Shown: piece after piece, positions 1 through 8,728 of the stretch
Layout: every line of letters begins with the position of its first letter
How positions within the stretch are numbered: the stretch's first letter is position 1
From: CADEED01 sp036274075
Lineage (GTDB): Bacteria; Pseudomonadota; Gammaproteobacteria; Steroidobacterales; Steroidobacteraceae
Direction of reading: 5' to 3'
DNA length: 49,913 nt
Assembly (NCBI GenBank): GCA_036274075.1
Contig: DASUGK010000054.1
Span: 1 to 49,913 of the forward strand
The notes under the pieces: model-generated
Seen by the model: only the letters and a program-made list of their open reading frames with translations
Told to the model about the DNA's origin: nothing
Databases searched by the model: none
Made by a program: the position numbers and the translations under genes

Positions 1-420
1 GCGGTACGTCCCCATTTGCCAGCAAATGAGAAATGTCCCTGGCTTGGCTGGGAGAAGAATCGGAACCGAGACGCCGCGCTCTTCTCTTCCCACCCCCTGG
101 GCCGACACCCCACGTTTACCAGTGAGCGAGCACGGACTTGCCGTGACAGTGGGGCGGACGGCATATGCACCTATCATGAGTGCGCGGGCCGGGACACCAA
201 ATTCGCAAGGCACGAAGCCGTCCCCGACCGAGTGATGGCAAGTGCTGACGATCAGCCGATTCTGCGCCCGAATCATGTTACCAAAGAGCGGCGGCCCTAA
301 TCTCGCGAAACAACCATCGAAGGGCCCGGCGAAAAGCGCACTCATGATAGGTGCATGTGCCGTCCGCATCACCACCACCGCACCCCGTCCCCGTTTGCTA
401 GGAAACGAGGAATGTCCCCA
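1..420. repeat. Dispersed composite repeat, copy R1
   Basis: No credible gene lies here. The segment recurs in reverse complement at 13948-14366, and its right part recurs again at 14407-14651. It is bounded by a 32-bp imperfect direct repeat (8-39 and 387-418, 5 mismatches). Each boundary copy has the form GTCCCC-RTTTGC-(palindrome)-AAATGTCCC and contains a small hairpin (ATTTGC/GCAAAT at the left). A second, inverted pair lies inside at 154-185 and 336-367 (32 bp, one mismatch, core CACCTATCATGAGTGCGC). The right end, GAGGAATGTCCCCA, stops one base before the acetyltransferase stop codon. No transposase is encoded, so this is a non-autonomous REP/MITE-like element. The left limit may lie outside the window. 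Confidence 0.85.
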
Positions 421-421
421 T

Positions 422-898
422 TTATTCGCTGGCGAGCTTGGCGATTTCCACGGGCGTGAGGCGGTGGACGATCCACTCTTTCATCTGGCGCGCGCCCAGG
501 GTCTGGTAGAAACGCAGCGCCGGCTCGTTCCAGTCGAGCACCGCCCACTCCATGCGCCCGCAGTTGCGCTCGCGTGCGATACGCGCCAGCGCCCGCAGCA
601 ACGCGCGCCCGATGCCGTGGGAGCGCAGCGCCGGCCGGACGAACAGGTCCTCGAGGTACAGGCCCGGCCGCCCGACGAAGGTCGAGAAGTTGAAGAAATA
701 CAGCGCGAAGCCGGCGGGCTCGCCGTTCCACTCGGCGATGAGCACGCCGATCACGGGATTCGGCGCCTCGAGCTCGCGCAGGAAGTCGGCGGGTGTCGCC
801 TTTGCCTCGTGCTCCAGCTTCTCGTAGATCGCGAGGTCGCGCACCAGTTCGGCGATGACCGGCGCATCGGCGCGCGTGGCGGGGCGGATCGTGAGCAT
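422..898 (-). CDS. GNAT family N-acetyltransferase
   Basis: This 158-residue protein is a single GNAT fold of typical length. It shows the acetyl-CoA binding motif RSHGIGRAL at about residues 94-102, preceded by the strand YLEDLFVRP, and a C-terminal FYQTLGA motif. The pattern GLYLEDLFVRP with a following DWNEPALRFYQ most resembles spermidine/spermine (diamine) N1-acetyltransferases, so a polyamine or small amine is a plausible acetyl acceptor; this is inferred from the motif pattern only. The ATG at 898 begins a typical MLTIRPATRADA GNAT start. It lies 9 bp downstream of the secreted-protein gene at 908-1852, so the two are probably cotranscribed. Its stop codon is one base from repeat R1. 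Confidence 0.85.
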   Translation of the reverse strand: MLTIRPATRADAPVIAELVRDLAIYEKLEHEAKATPADFLRELEAPNPVIGVLIAEWNGEPAGFALYFFNFSTFVGRPGLYLEDLFVRPALRSHGIGRALLRALARIARERNCGRMEWAVLDWNEPALRFYQTLGARQMKEWIVHRLTPVEIAKLASE

Positions 899-907
899 GC
901 TGGCTGA

Positions 908-1852
908 CTACTCCGCGATGAACCAGCGGTCGCCCTCGCGCTCGAGCACGAAGCGCTCGTAGGGCAGGCCCTGGCCGCTGACGTCGTAGATGGCGCGCGT
1001 GCCGTTGAGGTCGTAGCGCGGCCGCAGCTCCTGCACGATGCGCAGCGTGGTGATCAGCGTCTCGCGCGTGGCCTCGTTGTTCGTGCAGGCGTTGAGCAGC
1101 GTCTTCTTCGCGCTCCTCGAGGTGGAGCGGTTGAAGTTAGGGCTCATGAATTCGTCGTAGTACTCCTGGCAGTTGCCGGCGGCCAGCGCCGCCTCGGCAC
1201 GCGCCAGCAGCTGGCTGATGCCCGGGGCCAGAGGCTGCTGCTGTGCGGCCGCGGAGGAGGCGCCGGTGCCCGGCGGCGGCGACTGCATCTGCACGCGTCC
1301 CTCGAGGAGATCGTCGAGCTGCGCCTCGATCTCGGTGGGCACGATGGCGCGCCACTGCGCGCCGTACTGCATCAGTCCCACCATGACCACGACTTTCACG
1401 GAGCCGCGTTCCTTGGGCTGGATGCCCTTGCCGACGAGGTACACCACCTTGCCGTCCGGCATCGCGGCCAGCCAGTCGAACTTCTCGTAGACACGCGCGC
1501 GCAGGCGCAGGCGCTCGGCGAGCGCCGCGTAGAACTTCTGCGCGGTGGCGCTCTCGAGCTGCGCCAGCGACTTGCCCGGCCCGAACAACCGCGAGCGATA
1601 GGTATTGGTCCCCTGCGAGTTCTCGGCACGCAGCAGCGTGAGCAGGCGCGTGCGCAGCTTCTCGAGTTCGTCGGGATGCAGCGTCTGCGCGACTGCCTCG
1701 GGACTGCCGGTGGCGACCGCGGCCAGGAATTCTTCCGCGCCTCGCTCCTGTGCTCCGTTCGGCCCGGCCGCGAACGCCAGCGGCGCGGCGCACACCAGCA
1801 GCAGGCAGCACAACACTCGATTCGTGGCTCTTTTCAACGCTCTGCGGGTCAT
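908..1852 (-). CDS. Secreted protein of unknown function
   Basis: I do not recognise the family. The 314-residue product has an N-terminal signal peptide: MTRRALKRATNR, a hydrophobic run CCLLLVCAAPLAFA, and probable cleavage after AFA. The mature part is helical and charged. It has an N-terminal domain (about 30-180), a Pro/Gln/Ala linker (PPPGTGASSAAAQQQP), and a C-terminal domain (about 215-314) with conserved-looking Cys residues in AGNCQEYYDEF and LNACTNN that could pair in the periplasm. Both halves look like SnoaL/NTF2-style or DUF-type small domains, but this is only an impression. It precedes the acetyltransferase by 9 bp and is divergent from the signalling operon at 2076. Confidence 0.7.
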   Translation of the reverse strand: MTRRALKRATNRVLCCLLLVCAAPLAFAAGPNGAQERGAEEFLAAVATGSPEAVAQTLHPDELEKLRTRLLTLLRAENSQGTNTYRSRLFGPGKSLAQLESATAQKFYAALAERLRLRARVYEKFDWLAAMPDGKVVYLVGKGIQPKERGSVKVVVMVGLMQYGAQWRAIVPTEIEAQLDDLLEGRVQMQSPPPGTGASSAAAQQQPLAPGISQLLARAEAALAAGNCQEYYDEFMSPNFNRSTSRSAKKTLLNACTNNEATRETLITTLRIVQELRPRYDLNGTRAIYDVSGQGLPYERFVLEREGDRWFIAE

Positions 1853-1975
1853 TTGACACTCCGGCCTAAACTGCCGCGGACGATCATAACCTCGTGGTGC
1901 ATCGCGGCCCCAACTGTGAAGGTCGTCTCGTTACACGACCGGTGGCGCGGGACGCAGTTCACGGATTAATTGAGC

Positions 1976-2075
1976 GCAGGGCCGGCCGGCGGCCGGCCCC
2001 GATAAACTTACATATCTTGGTAAATTGCCCGAGTCCCCTGCTTTTCATGCTCTACGGGGCCCTGTCGCCATCCAC
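1976..2075 (+). promoter_or_regulatory. Probable promoter/leader region of the signalling operon
   Basis: This intergenic stretch upstream of 2076 begins with a GC-only hairpin (GGGCCGGCC, 3-nt loop, GGCCGGCCC) around 1979-1999. An abrupt AT-rich run follows (GATAAACTTACATATCTTGG). In this high-GC genome an AT-rich patch between divergent genes is the likely promoter. The hairpin has no U-tract, so it is more likely an operator or leader structure than a terminator. No specific sigma consensus can be assigned. Confidence 0.3.
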
Positions 2076-4316
2076 ATGCTGCCGCAGTCGGAATTCGATT
2101 CGCCCATGCACGCCAGCGCTGCCGCGCCGGTGGCGATCGCTGCAATTACGCAGGATCGGGCGCTGATCGGGCTGCTGCGCAGCGTCGTCGATCCTTCCAA
2201 CGATCTCATCCTCGTCACCTCCGAAGCGGAGCTCGTTCCGCACCTGAACAGCCGCCGCATCTCGGTGGCGCTGCTCGACAGCATGTTCATCGAAGGCGAC
2301 CTGGCCGGCCTCGCCGAGCGCCTGCGCGACACCTGGTCCGACCTCGTGCTCATCGTGGTGGGCACGGCCGAGGAACAGTCCAAGGTCGCCAGCCAGATCA
2401 CCTCGGGCGTCGTGTACCGCTTCCTGCACCGGCCCGTATCCGCGCCGCGCGTGCGCCTGTTCGTCGAAGCCGCCCTGCGCCGCCATGAAATCGAGAACGA
2501 CGAACGCACGCTCGAACAGCTGCGGCCCGACTTCTCCCGCTTCGAAACGCCGAAGGCCGAACCCTCGCGGACTGGCGGCGGCGCGCCGCTGAAAATCGCC
2601 CTCGCCGGACTGGCGCTGGCAGCGGCGGCGGCCGGTGGCGCCTGGTACTTCTACTCGCGCAGCGAGGCACCGCGCGTCGCCGACGCCGCGCAGGTAGTTA
2701 GCGAGCCCGCTGCCGACGTGGCGGAGCCATCAGCCACTGAAGCCGCCGCGACGGAACCCGCGGCAGAATCGCAGGAAGCCGCGCCGCTCGCATCGGCCGC
2801 TCCGCCCGCGGAGGCCGTGGCCGAAAGCACGCCGGAGCCGCAGCCGGCCGCCGAGGACCCCCGCAGCGTGGCCGACACGCTGCGCCAGGCCGGCAGCGTC
2901 GGCGAGACACCCGCGCCACCCGCGAATGCACCCGCGACGCCCGCCCCGGCCCAAGCCGTGGCCGACAACGTGGCTTCCCAGCACGTGCCGCGCGTGATCG
3001 AGGATTCCATCGAACCCGCCGCATCCATGCCGCCGCCCGCCCCGCTGACCCACCAGCAGCGCCTGGATGCGAAGCTGGCCGAGGCCGAGGCCGCCCTGCA
3101 GCGCGGCGAGCTGGCGAGCCCGCCGGGCCGCAGCGCCGTCGACCTGTTCCGCGACGCATTGGAACTGGATCCTTCGAACACCCTGGCCAAGGCGGGACTG
3201 GTGCGCGTTGCCGATCGCCTGCTCAGCGCCGCGGAGCGCGCGCTGACCGCCGGCAATCCCGAAGACGCCAAGAAGATGGTCGACGTGGCCGAAACGCTCA
3301 CGCCGGCGACGGCGCGCGGCGCGTTCCTGATGATGCAGATCGAGATGGAGCGCGAGCGCATCTCGCTGACCGCCAAGCGTGACAGCGAGGCCCAGGACCG
3401 GCTGGAGCGCGGCGCCAACTACCTGCGCCGCGCCAATGCGCGCCTGCGCAGCGGCAATCTCATCGAGCCGGCGCAGGACAACGCACGCTTCTATATAGAG
3501 GCGGCGCGCCGGATCATCCCGGACGATCCGGGCGTGGTCGAGGCGTCGCGCAGCCTGCAGACGGAACTGCTGACGCGCGCCGGGGCCGCGGCCACGGCCG
3601 GCAATGCCGCCGAGACCGAACGCTGGCTGGCCAATGCCGATGGCGCGGGCGCCAGCCGCCAGGATCTCGCCTCGATCCGCCGCCTGCTCCAGGAGACGCT
3701 CATCGGCGCGCGCACCGGAAAGGTGGCGACCTTGAACGAGTCGTTCAACGCGGCGCTGGGCACGGGAAAACTGCTGCAGCCCGCGGACGGCAGCGCCAAG
3801 TATTTCCTGTTCGAGCTCATCAAGACGGACGCGGCCAACCCCGCGGTCGCGGCCGCGCGCACCGGCCTCGGGCGAGCCTACCTGCGCGAATTGCGGGGCG
3901 CGCTGTCGCGCGGCGACATCGCGGCTGCCGATGGCTGGCTGCTCGAGGCGCGCACCATTTCCTACGGCGGCGCGGATCTCAACACCGCCGAGAGCGACAT
4001 CGCCGCCGCCCGCGCCCGCATCGCGGACGAGAAACGCGTGGTCGGCGCCAACTCGCTGGCGCGCATCCACTACGAAGCACCGAAATTCCCCGCCAACACG
4101 CGCAATCGCGAAGTGGATGGCTGGGTGGAGCTCGAATTCACGGTGCGCACCGACGGCAGCACCGGCGACATCGTCGTGACCAACTCCAACCCGCGCAAGA
4201 CCTTCGACAACGCCGCGATCAGGGCCATCGAGAAGTGGCGCTACAAACCCGTGGTGCGCAACGGCAAGCTCGTCGAGCAGCGCGCGGCCGTCCGCATCAG
4301 ATTCACGGATGAATAG
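2076..4316 (+). CDS. Receiver-like / transmembrane / TonB C-terminal fusion protein
   Basis: About 746 residues. Residues 17-135 look like a CheY-like receiver (VAIAAITQDR... VALLDSMF ... VVYRFLHRP). An Asp (D69) is at the phosphoacceptor position, but the acidic pair is reduced and the conserved Lys is replaced by HRP. Residues 172-194 form one membrane helix. A long Ala/Pro/Glu-rich linker and a helical, TPR-like segment (about 330-640) follow. The last 85 residues are a TonB C-terminal domain (VDGWVELEFTVRTDGS ... AIRAIEKWRYKPV). The receiver is therefore cytoplasmic and the TonB domain periplasmic. TTG 2025 and ATG 2106 are alternative starts; ATG 2076 keeps the full receiver. The stop is directly followed by the next gene. 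Putting a receiver on a TonB-type protein is unusual, and no function is assigned. Confidence 0.8.
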   Translation: MLPQSEFDSPMHASAAAPVAIAAITQDRALIGLLRSVVDPSNDLILVTSEAELVPHLNSRRISVALLDSMFIEGDLAGLAERLRDTWSDLVLIVVGTAEEQSKVASQITSGVVYRFLHRPVSAPRVRLFVEAALRRHEIENDERTLEQLRPDFSRFETPKAEPSRTGGGAPLKIALAGLALAAAAAGGAWYFYSRSEAPRVADAAQVVSEPAADVAEPSATEAAATEPAAESQEAAPLASAAPPAEAVAESTPEPQPAAEDPRSVADTLRQAGSVGETPAPPANAPATPAPAQAVADNVASQHVPRVIEDSIEPAASMPPPAPLTHQQRLDAKLAEAEAALQRGELASPPGRSAVDLFRDALELDPSNTLAKAGLVRVADRLLSAAERALTAGNPEDAKKMVDVAETLTPATARGAFLMMQIEMERERISLTAKRDSEAQDRLERGANYLRRANARLRSGNLIEPAQDNARFYIEAARRIIPDDPGVVEASRSLQTELLTRAGAAATAGNAAETERWLANADGAGASRQDLASIRRLLQETLIGARTGKVATLNESFNAALGTGKLLQPADGSAKYFLFELIKTDAANPAVAAARTGLGRAYLRELRGALSRGDIAAADGWLLEARTISYGGADLNTAESDIAAARARIADEKRVVGANSLARIHYEAPKFPANTRNREVDGWVELEFTVRTDGSTGDIVVTNSNPRKTFDNAAIRAIEKWRYKPVVRNGKLVEQRAAVRIRFTDE

Positions 4317-5987
4317 ATGGAAGAACCGCGCAACAAACGCTTCCTGATCGTCGAGGACGACAACCAGTACGCGTCCTGGCTGCAGCACGCCGTGACCGCC
4401 TCGGGCTGGCCCGAGGACACGCTCGTGGTCATGGACTGGACTTCCTTCGGGCGGGTGCGCACCGCGATGACGGTGCGCGACTACGACATCGTGATGCTCG
4501 CGCTCAAGTTCGACGAGGGCATCGAGGAACCGACCACCGACAGCTTCGACTGGATCCGCAAGCTGCGCAGCCAGCCGGGCTTCCCGGAGATGATCATCGT
4601 CGCCGAGGGCGGCAGTGAGCTCGCGGCCATCCGCACGCTGCGGCTCGGCGCCGCCGACTACCTGCCCAAGCGACTGCTGACGCCGCCGCGCCTGCAGCGC
4701 TCCATCAAGCTCACGCTGCGCGCCATCGAGAAGGAAGCGCAGCGCCGCGCCGAGCGGCTGGCGCTGGCCGCGGCCGCGAAAGCCGGCGCGGAGAAGGAAG
4801 CCGCGGAGAAGCGCAAGACGGAATCGGCCGTGGAAAAGACCGTGCCGCCGGCGCCGGTTTCTTCCATCTCCACGCACACCGGCGCCACGCTGGCGCGCGC
4901 CGCGCAGATCGCCACCGCGCCGAAGCCGGCTGCCGTGACACCCGTTTCGACGCAGGCCGGCGCCAACCTGGCGCGCGCCGCCAGGGCGGCTCTCACACCG
5001 GTGCCGACACCCGCTCCACTCAAGCTGGAAGCCTCCACGCGCGACCGCGCAGCCGAGTCTCTGCCCGCGGCGGCCGAATCGATCCCGGCGGTGGCCAAGG
5101 AAGTGAAGCCGGTGGCGCCGCCCCACCACCAGATCCCGGGCTACACCATCCTGCAGAAAATCGGCGAGTCCGAAGCGGCGGCCGTGTACCTCGCCATCTC
5201 CGAGGATCTCGGCCGCAACGTGGCGCTGAAGATCAGCAAGCGCAAGCACTCCGGTGACGCCAACGAGACCGGCCAGCGCGCCATCATGTTCCAGCGCGAG
5301 TTCGAGGCCATCGCGGCGCTCGACCATCCCTCGGTCATCGACCTGTTCGACTACGGCATCCACGAGGGGGTGGAATTCCTCGCGATGGAATACTTCCCCT
5401 GCGGCGACCTCAAGGCGCGCCTGCAGAATCCGCTCACGCCGGACGAAGCCATCGCCTTCCTCAAGGAAATCGCGCGTTCGCTCAAGGTGGTGCACGAAGC
5501 CGGCATCATCCACCGCGATCTCAAGCCGCCGAACGTCATGCTGCGCGACGACGGCAGCGTGGTGCTCATCGATTTCGGCCTCGCGCGCAGCCTGCTGTCG
5601 GGCGACAGCAGCACACGCACCGGCGTGTTGCGCGGCTCGCCTTACTACATGAGCCCCGAGCAGGCGCAGGGAGAGGCGCTCGACGCCCGCACCGACATCT
5701 ACAGCATGGGCGTGATGCTCTACGAGATGCTGGCCGGCAAGAAACCCTATCTCGGCGCGTCGGCGATCGACGTGCTGCAGCAGCACGTCATGGCGCCGGT
5801 GCCCGAGCTGCCGAGCCAGTACATCGCCTACCAACCGTTGCTGGAGCGGCTCATGGCCAAGTCGCGCGAGCAGCGCATCGCTACCTGCGATGACCTGCTG
5901 AACGCGCTCGAGCAGATGCGCCAGGCCATGAACGACAGCGGCATCATCGACCCGGCCACCCTGGTCTCGGTCGGGGCAGGAAGCTGA
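4317..5987 (+). CDS. Pseudo-receiver / serine-threonine protein kinase fusion
   Basis: 556 residues. Residues 7-130 form a CheY-like receiver with the acidic cluster E13-D14-D15 and Lys118. The phosphoacceptor position in YDIVMLALKF is Ala62 instead of Asp, so it should not be phosphorylated. Residues 140-270 are an Ala/Pro/Lys linker containing a duplicated motif (STHTGATLARAA and STQAGANLARAA). Residues 275-545 are a Hanks-type kinase with VALK Lys305, HRDLKPPN (D401, N406), DFG (D419) and a SPYYMSPEQ activation segment. The Gly-rich loop is degenerate (GESEAAAV), so activity may be low or need a partner. No membrane helix is seen. ATG 4317 abuts the stop of the TonB fusion, indicating coupled translation. 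Confidence 0.88.
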   Translation: MEEPRNKRFLIVEDDNQYASWLQHAVTASGWPEDTLVVMDWTSFGRVRTAMTVRDYDIVMLALKFDEGIEEPTTDSFDWIRKLRSQPGFPEMIIVAEGGSELAAIRTLRLGAADYLPKRLLTPPRLQRSIKLTLRAIEKEAQRRAERLALAAAAKAGAEKEAAEKRKTESAVEKTVPPAPVSSISTHTGATLARAAQIATAPKPAAVTPVSTQAGANLARAARAALTPVPTPAPLKLEASTRDRAAESLPAAAESIPAVAKEVKPVAPPHHQIPGYTILQKIGESEAAAVYLAISEDLGRNVALKISKRKHSGDANETGQRAIMFQREFEAIAALDHPSVIDLFDYGIHEGVEFLAMEYFPCGDLKARLQNPLTPDEAIAFLKEIARSLKVVHEAGIIHRDLKPPNVMLRDDGSVVLIDFGLARSLLSGDSSTRTGVLRGSPYYMSPEQAQGEALDARTDIYSMGVMLYEMLAGKKPYLGASAIDVLQQHVMAPVPELPSQYIAYQPLLERLMAKSREQRIATCDDLLNALEQMRQAMNDSGIIDPATLVSVGAGS

Positions 5988-5995
5988 GGCGTGTC

Positions 5996-8131
5996 ATGGA
6001 ACTGATCAACTTTCCCACCGTGGCCCTCGGCGCAGCGCTGGTCAGCCTGATCGGCGTGACCCTGTACGCGATCTCGCAGCGCGCGCGGCTGCGCTCGCGC
6101 GACGAACAACTCGTGGTGGCGCGGGCCCAGGCCTACGCCATGCTCGAGCTGAGCCAGGCCGGCGTGTTGTTCCTCGACCGCGAGCACAAGCTGATGGGCG
6201 AAGCCTCGGCGGCCGCGCCCGAACTGCTCGGCCACACCTGCGGCACGGGCACCGCGTTCGTGCAGGTCATCGCCGAACTGGTGGACGTGAGGACGCGCCG
6301 CGAAGTCGTCGCGCACCTGGAGTCGATGTGGCAGGCCGCGGCCACCGCCACCATCGACGCCACGCAAAACCCGCTGGCGACGGTGCATTCGGGATCGCGC
6401 CATCTCGCGATCCGCTTCTCCCGCCTGGTGGTCGACGGTCGCGTGGATCACATCATCGTGTCGATCGAGCGCATCGCGGCGCCGCGCATCGTGCCGCACA
6501 CCATCGAAGTGCCAGTGCTCAACGAAGAGACCTTCGCCAAGCGGCTTGCCGGCGAAACGGGCACGCGCCCGGCGCTGGTGCTTCCGCCCGTCACGGTCAC
6601 ACCGGCTGAAACCGCTGACAAGAGCGAGCGGTCGGTGACGGCCACCACGCCCGCCGCGGCGGCAGAACCGGTTGCGCCGACTGCGCCGAAGCCGGCGCCT
6701 CGCGTCGATCTCGGCAGCCTGGACATCACCGACGACTCGCTGCCCGAAGTACAGAAGACCGCACAGCCGCCGTTGCCGGCGGTCGAGACGCCCGCGATTC
6801 AAACGCCCGTGGCCTCGGTGCCCACGCCGGCCGAGCTTCGCAGCCCCACCGGCGATCATTTCCTGCTGTCGTTGCCGCCGGCGGAGCCCACCCTGGCGCC
6901 GGCTGCCGCGGCCTCCGAGAACACGCTCGAGAATTCGCAGAACCTCGCCACCACGATCACCTCGCCCGAGACGGCACAGGCAGCCGCGCGTCCGCCCGCG
7001 CGTCCCGAGCCCGATCCTTCTTCGATCATCGATCCGCCGGATGCCCGGCTGTCGGAAGTGCTCAAGGAAGTCATGCACGTCGAGGCCGCGCGCCTCGAGA
7101 ACTTCCTGGGCGAGGCCCGCGACAAGGCCGGCCAGCTGCGCGCCATCCTCAAGCTGCCGGCGCGTGAGCCGCAGGCCTTCCGCGAGAAGCTGGTGCTCAT
7201 CCTGGAACTCATCCGCGGCATCCACGCACGCGCCAAGCGGTTGCCCCTGGCCTCGGTGTGCGAACGTGCCGACCGTTTCGAAGAAGCGCTGGGCAAGCTG
7301 CGCGACAAGCCCACGCTGTCGGGCAACGACTTCCTGCCGATCGCCGTGAAACTCGACGACCTGCTGAGCCACCTCGCCATCCAGAGCGAAGTGGTCACGC
7401 GCCTGCGTGAATGGCGCGTGCAGAACGGCCTGTCCGAGCCGCCGGAAGCCACGCAGCGCTCGGCCACCATGACCGGCACCACGATCCGCCAGCCCAAGCT
7501 CAAGGCCGAGGATGGCACGACGATGGCCGGCCCCGTCTCCGAGACGCAGAAAGCCAAGCGCCTGTCGGATCTTTCGCAGGACAGCCTCGAGGAAATGGCG
7601 CATTTCCTGGCCGACATGTATGCCAAGCGCGTGTCGCTGGTCTGCGTGGGCCTCGAGGACGTGCCCGGCAACTACCGGCGCGTGGTCGAGAAAATCCTCG
7701 GCCAGCTCATCCACAACGCGATCCGACATGGGCTGGAATCGCCCGCCGACCGCGTGGTGCAGGACAAGCCTGAAGTCGGCACCGTGGCTGTGCAGTTCCA
7801 GCGCGTCGGGCCGGACGGTTACCAGCTCAGCGTGCAGGACGATGGCCGCGGGCTCGACCACGACAAGATCCGCGCCGAGGCCGTGCGCCAGGGCGTGCTG
7901 ACGGCCGACGTCGCCGCCACCATCGACCCGCGCAAGCTCGCCAGTCTCATCTTCCGGCCCGGCTTCACCACCGCGGGCGAGGGCGTCCGCGGCATCGGCA
8001 TGGACGTGGTGCGCGACCTCGTGAACAAGGCCGGCGGCCGCGTCGGCATCGCCACCAAGCCTGGCGAATACACGCGCTTCCGCATCAGCCTGCCGCACGA
8101 GAAATCGGCCAGCGGCGCCGCCGTGGCCTGA
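5996..8131 (+). CDS. Membrane-anchored CheA-like histidine kinase/ATPase
   Basis: 711 residues. A membrane helix lies near the N terminus (FPTVALGAALVSLIGVTLYA). A PAS-like sensor (about 40-160: LELSQAGVLFLDREHKLMG) and a long Pro/Ala linker follow. A helical domain (about 345-480) has a single His in LIRGIHARAKRLPL that resembles an HPt. A CheA-type HATPase domain (about 520-705) has the N-box LIHNAIRHGLE, then VQDDGRGLD, LIFRPGFTTA and GIGMDVVRDLV. The CheW-like C-terminal domain of true CheA is absent, and no CheW, CheY or receptor gene lies nearby. It begins 8 bp after the kinase gene and is the last gene of the three-gene operon; its stop abuts that of the convergent AlkB-like gene. The phosphoacceptor partner is unknown. 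Confidence 0.85.
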   Translation: MELINFPTVALGAALVSLIGVTLYAISQRARLRSRDEQLVVARAQAYAMLELSQAGVLFLDREHKLMGEASAAAPELLGHTCGTGTAFVQVIAELVDVRTRREVVAHLESMWQAAATATIDATQNPLATVHSGSRHLAIRFSRLVVDGRVDHIIVSIERIAAPRIVPHTIEVPVLNEETFAKRLAGETGTRPALVLPPVTVTPAETADKSERSVTATTPAAAAEPVAPTAPKPAPRVDLGSLDITDDSLPEVQKTAQPPLPAVETPAIQTPVASVPTPAELRSPTGDHFLLSLPPAEPTLAPAAAASENTLENSQNLATTITSPETAQAAARPPARPEPDPSSIIDPPDARLSEVLKEVMHVEAARLENFLGEARDKAGQLRAILKLPAREPQAFREKLVLILELIRGIHARAKRLPLASVCERADRFEEALGKLRDKPTLSGNDFLPIAVKLDDLLSHLAIQSEVVTRLREWRVQNGLSEPPEATQRSATMTGTTIRQPKLKAEDGTTMAGPVSETQKAKRLSDLSQDSLEEMAHFLADMYAKRVSLVCVGLEDVPGNYRRVVEKILGQLIHNAIRHGLESPADRVVQDKPEVGTVAVQFQRVGPDGYQLSVQDDGRGLDHDKIRAEAVRQGVLTADVAATIDPRKLASLIFRPGFTTAGEGVRGIGMDVVRDLVNKAGGRVGIATKPGEYTRFRISLPHEKSASGAAVA

Positions 8132-8728
8132 TCAAACCCCTCCCTTTCCCGGCCTGCGGCTGCGGAACGTGATCGAGTAGCGCAGTTGCCGCATCGGCGT
8201 GATGCTGTGTTCCCACTCGTGGCGGATCTCGCCGCCAAGTAGATAGGCCGAGCGCGGCGGCGCGTCCAGCGCGTAACGCTCGAAGCCGCCCGGGCGGCGC
8301 CGCCGGAAGCGCAGCACGCACGGTGAGAGAAGCGACAGTCCGAACACGCGGTCGAACACCGGACGATCGCGATGCCAGCCGATGCCGGCGCCGGCGTCGT
8401 AACGGATCACCAGTCCCTGCTCGAAGTCCTCCGGCTCGAGGCCGGCGAACTCCGCGGCGCGCGCGCGCAGCGGCAACAGGAAGCCGGGGATGGGCGGGGC
8501 GCGTTCCACGCGCGCCTGGTTGAAGTCGTAACGCCAGCCGAACGAGACGGTCTCGCGATTGCCGGTCCAGCCATGGAACTGGAACGCCTGGAACGGCAAT
8601 CGTTCGACAGACGCCAGCAGATCCGCTTCTTCCGCAGCGCTGACGAATTCTTCGCGAAAGCCGAGTCCCGGCGGCTTCGCCTCGAACAGGCTGTGCTGCG
8701 CCGGAAATCTGGAAACGCGTGCGGCCAT
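8132..8728 (-). CDS. AlkB-like 2-oxoglutarate/Fe(II) dioxygenase
   Basis: 198 residues, the usual size for short AlkB homologues. The iron ligands are visible as the HxD pair in GWHRDRP and the distal His in IRHEWEHSI. The 2-oxoglutarate-binding Arg pattern is RYSITFRSR. The RYDAGAGIGWHRD block and the LSLLSPCVLRFR strand fit the AlkB family, which oxidatively removes alkyl groups from nucleic acid bases or, in some members, proteins. The ATG at 8728 is preferred to the TTG one codon upstream because it shares a TGATG junction with the KTSC stop codon, implying translational coupling. It is last in a minus-strand series with the transporter and the MBL protein, and ends directly against the CheA-like gene. 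Confidence 0.88.
   Translation of the reverse strand: MAARVSRFPAQHSLFEAKPPGLGFREEFVSAAEEADLLASVERLPFQAFQFHGWTGNRETVSFGWRYDFNQARVERAPPIPGFLLPLRARAAEFAGLEPEDFEQGLVIRYDAGAGIGWHRDRPVFDRVFGLSLLSPCVLRFRRRRPGGFERYALDAPPRSAYLLGGEIRHEWEHSITPMRQLRYSITFRSRRPGKGGV

Noticed and set aside
1..420. Short open frames within repeats R1-R3 as possible small genes or a transposase
   Set aside because: The frames are short, overlap each other in all frames, have no domain and vary between copies.
2730..5834. A minus-strand open frame of more than 1000 codons opposite the signalling operon
   Set aside because: Its His/Arg/Gly-rich composition without domains is typical of antisense frames in high-GC genes, and the plus strand has clear domains.
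5828..8098. A 756-codon minus-strand open frame opposite the CheA-like gene
   Set aside because: It has no motif, and its composition mirrors the plus-strand codon bias.
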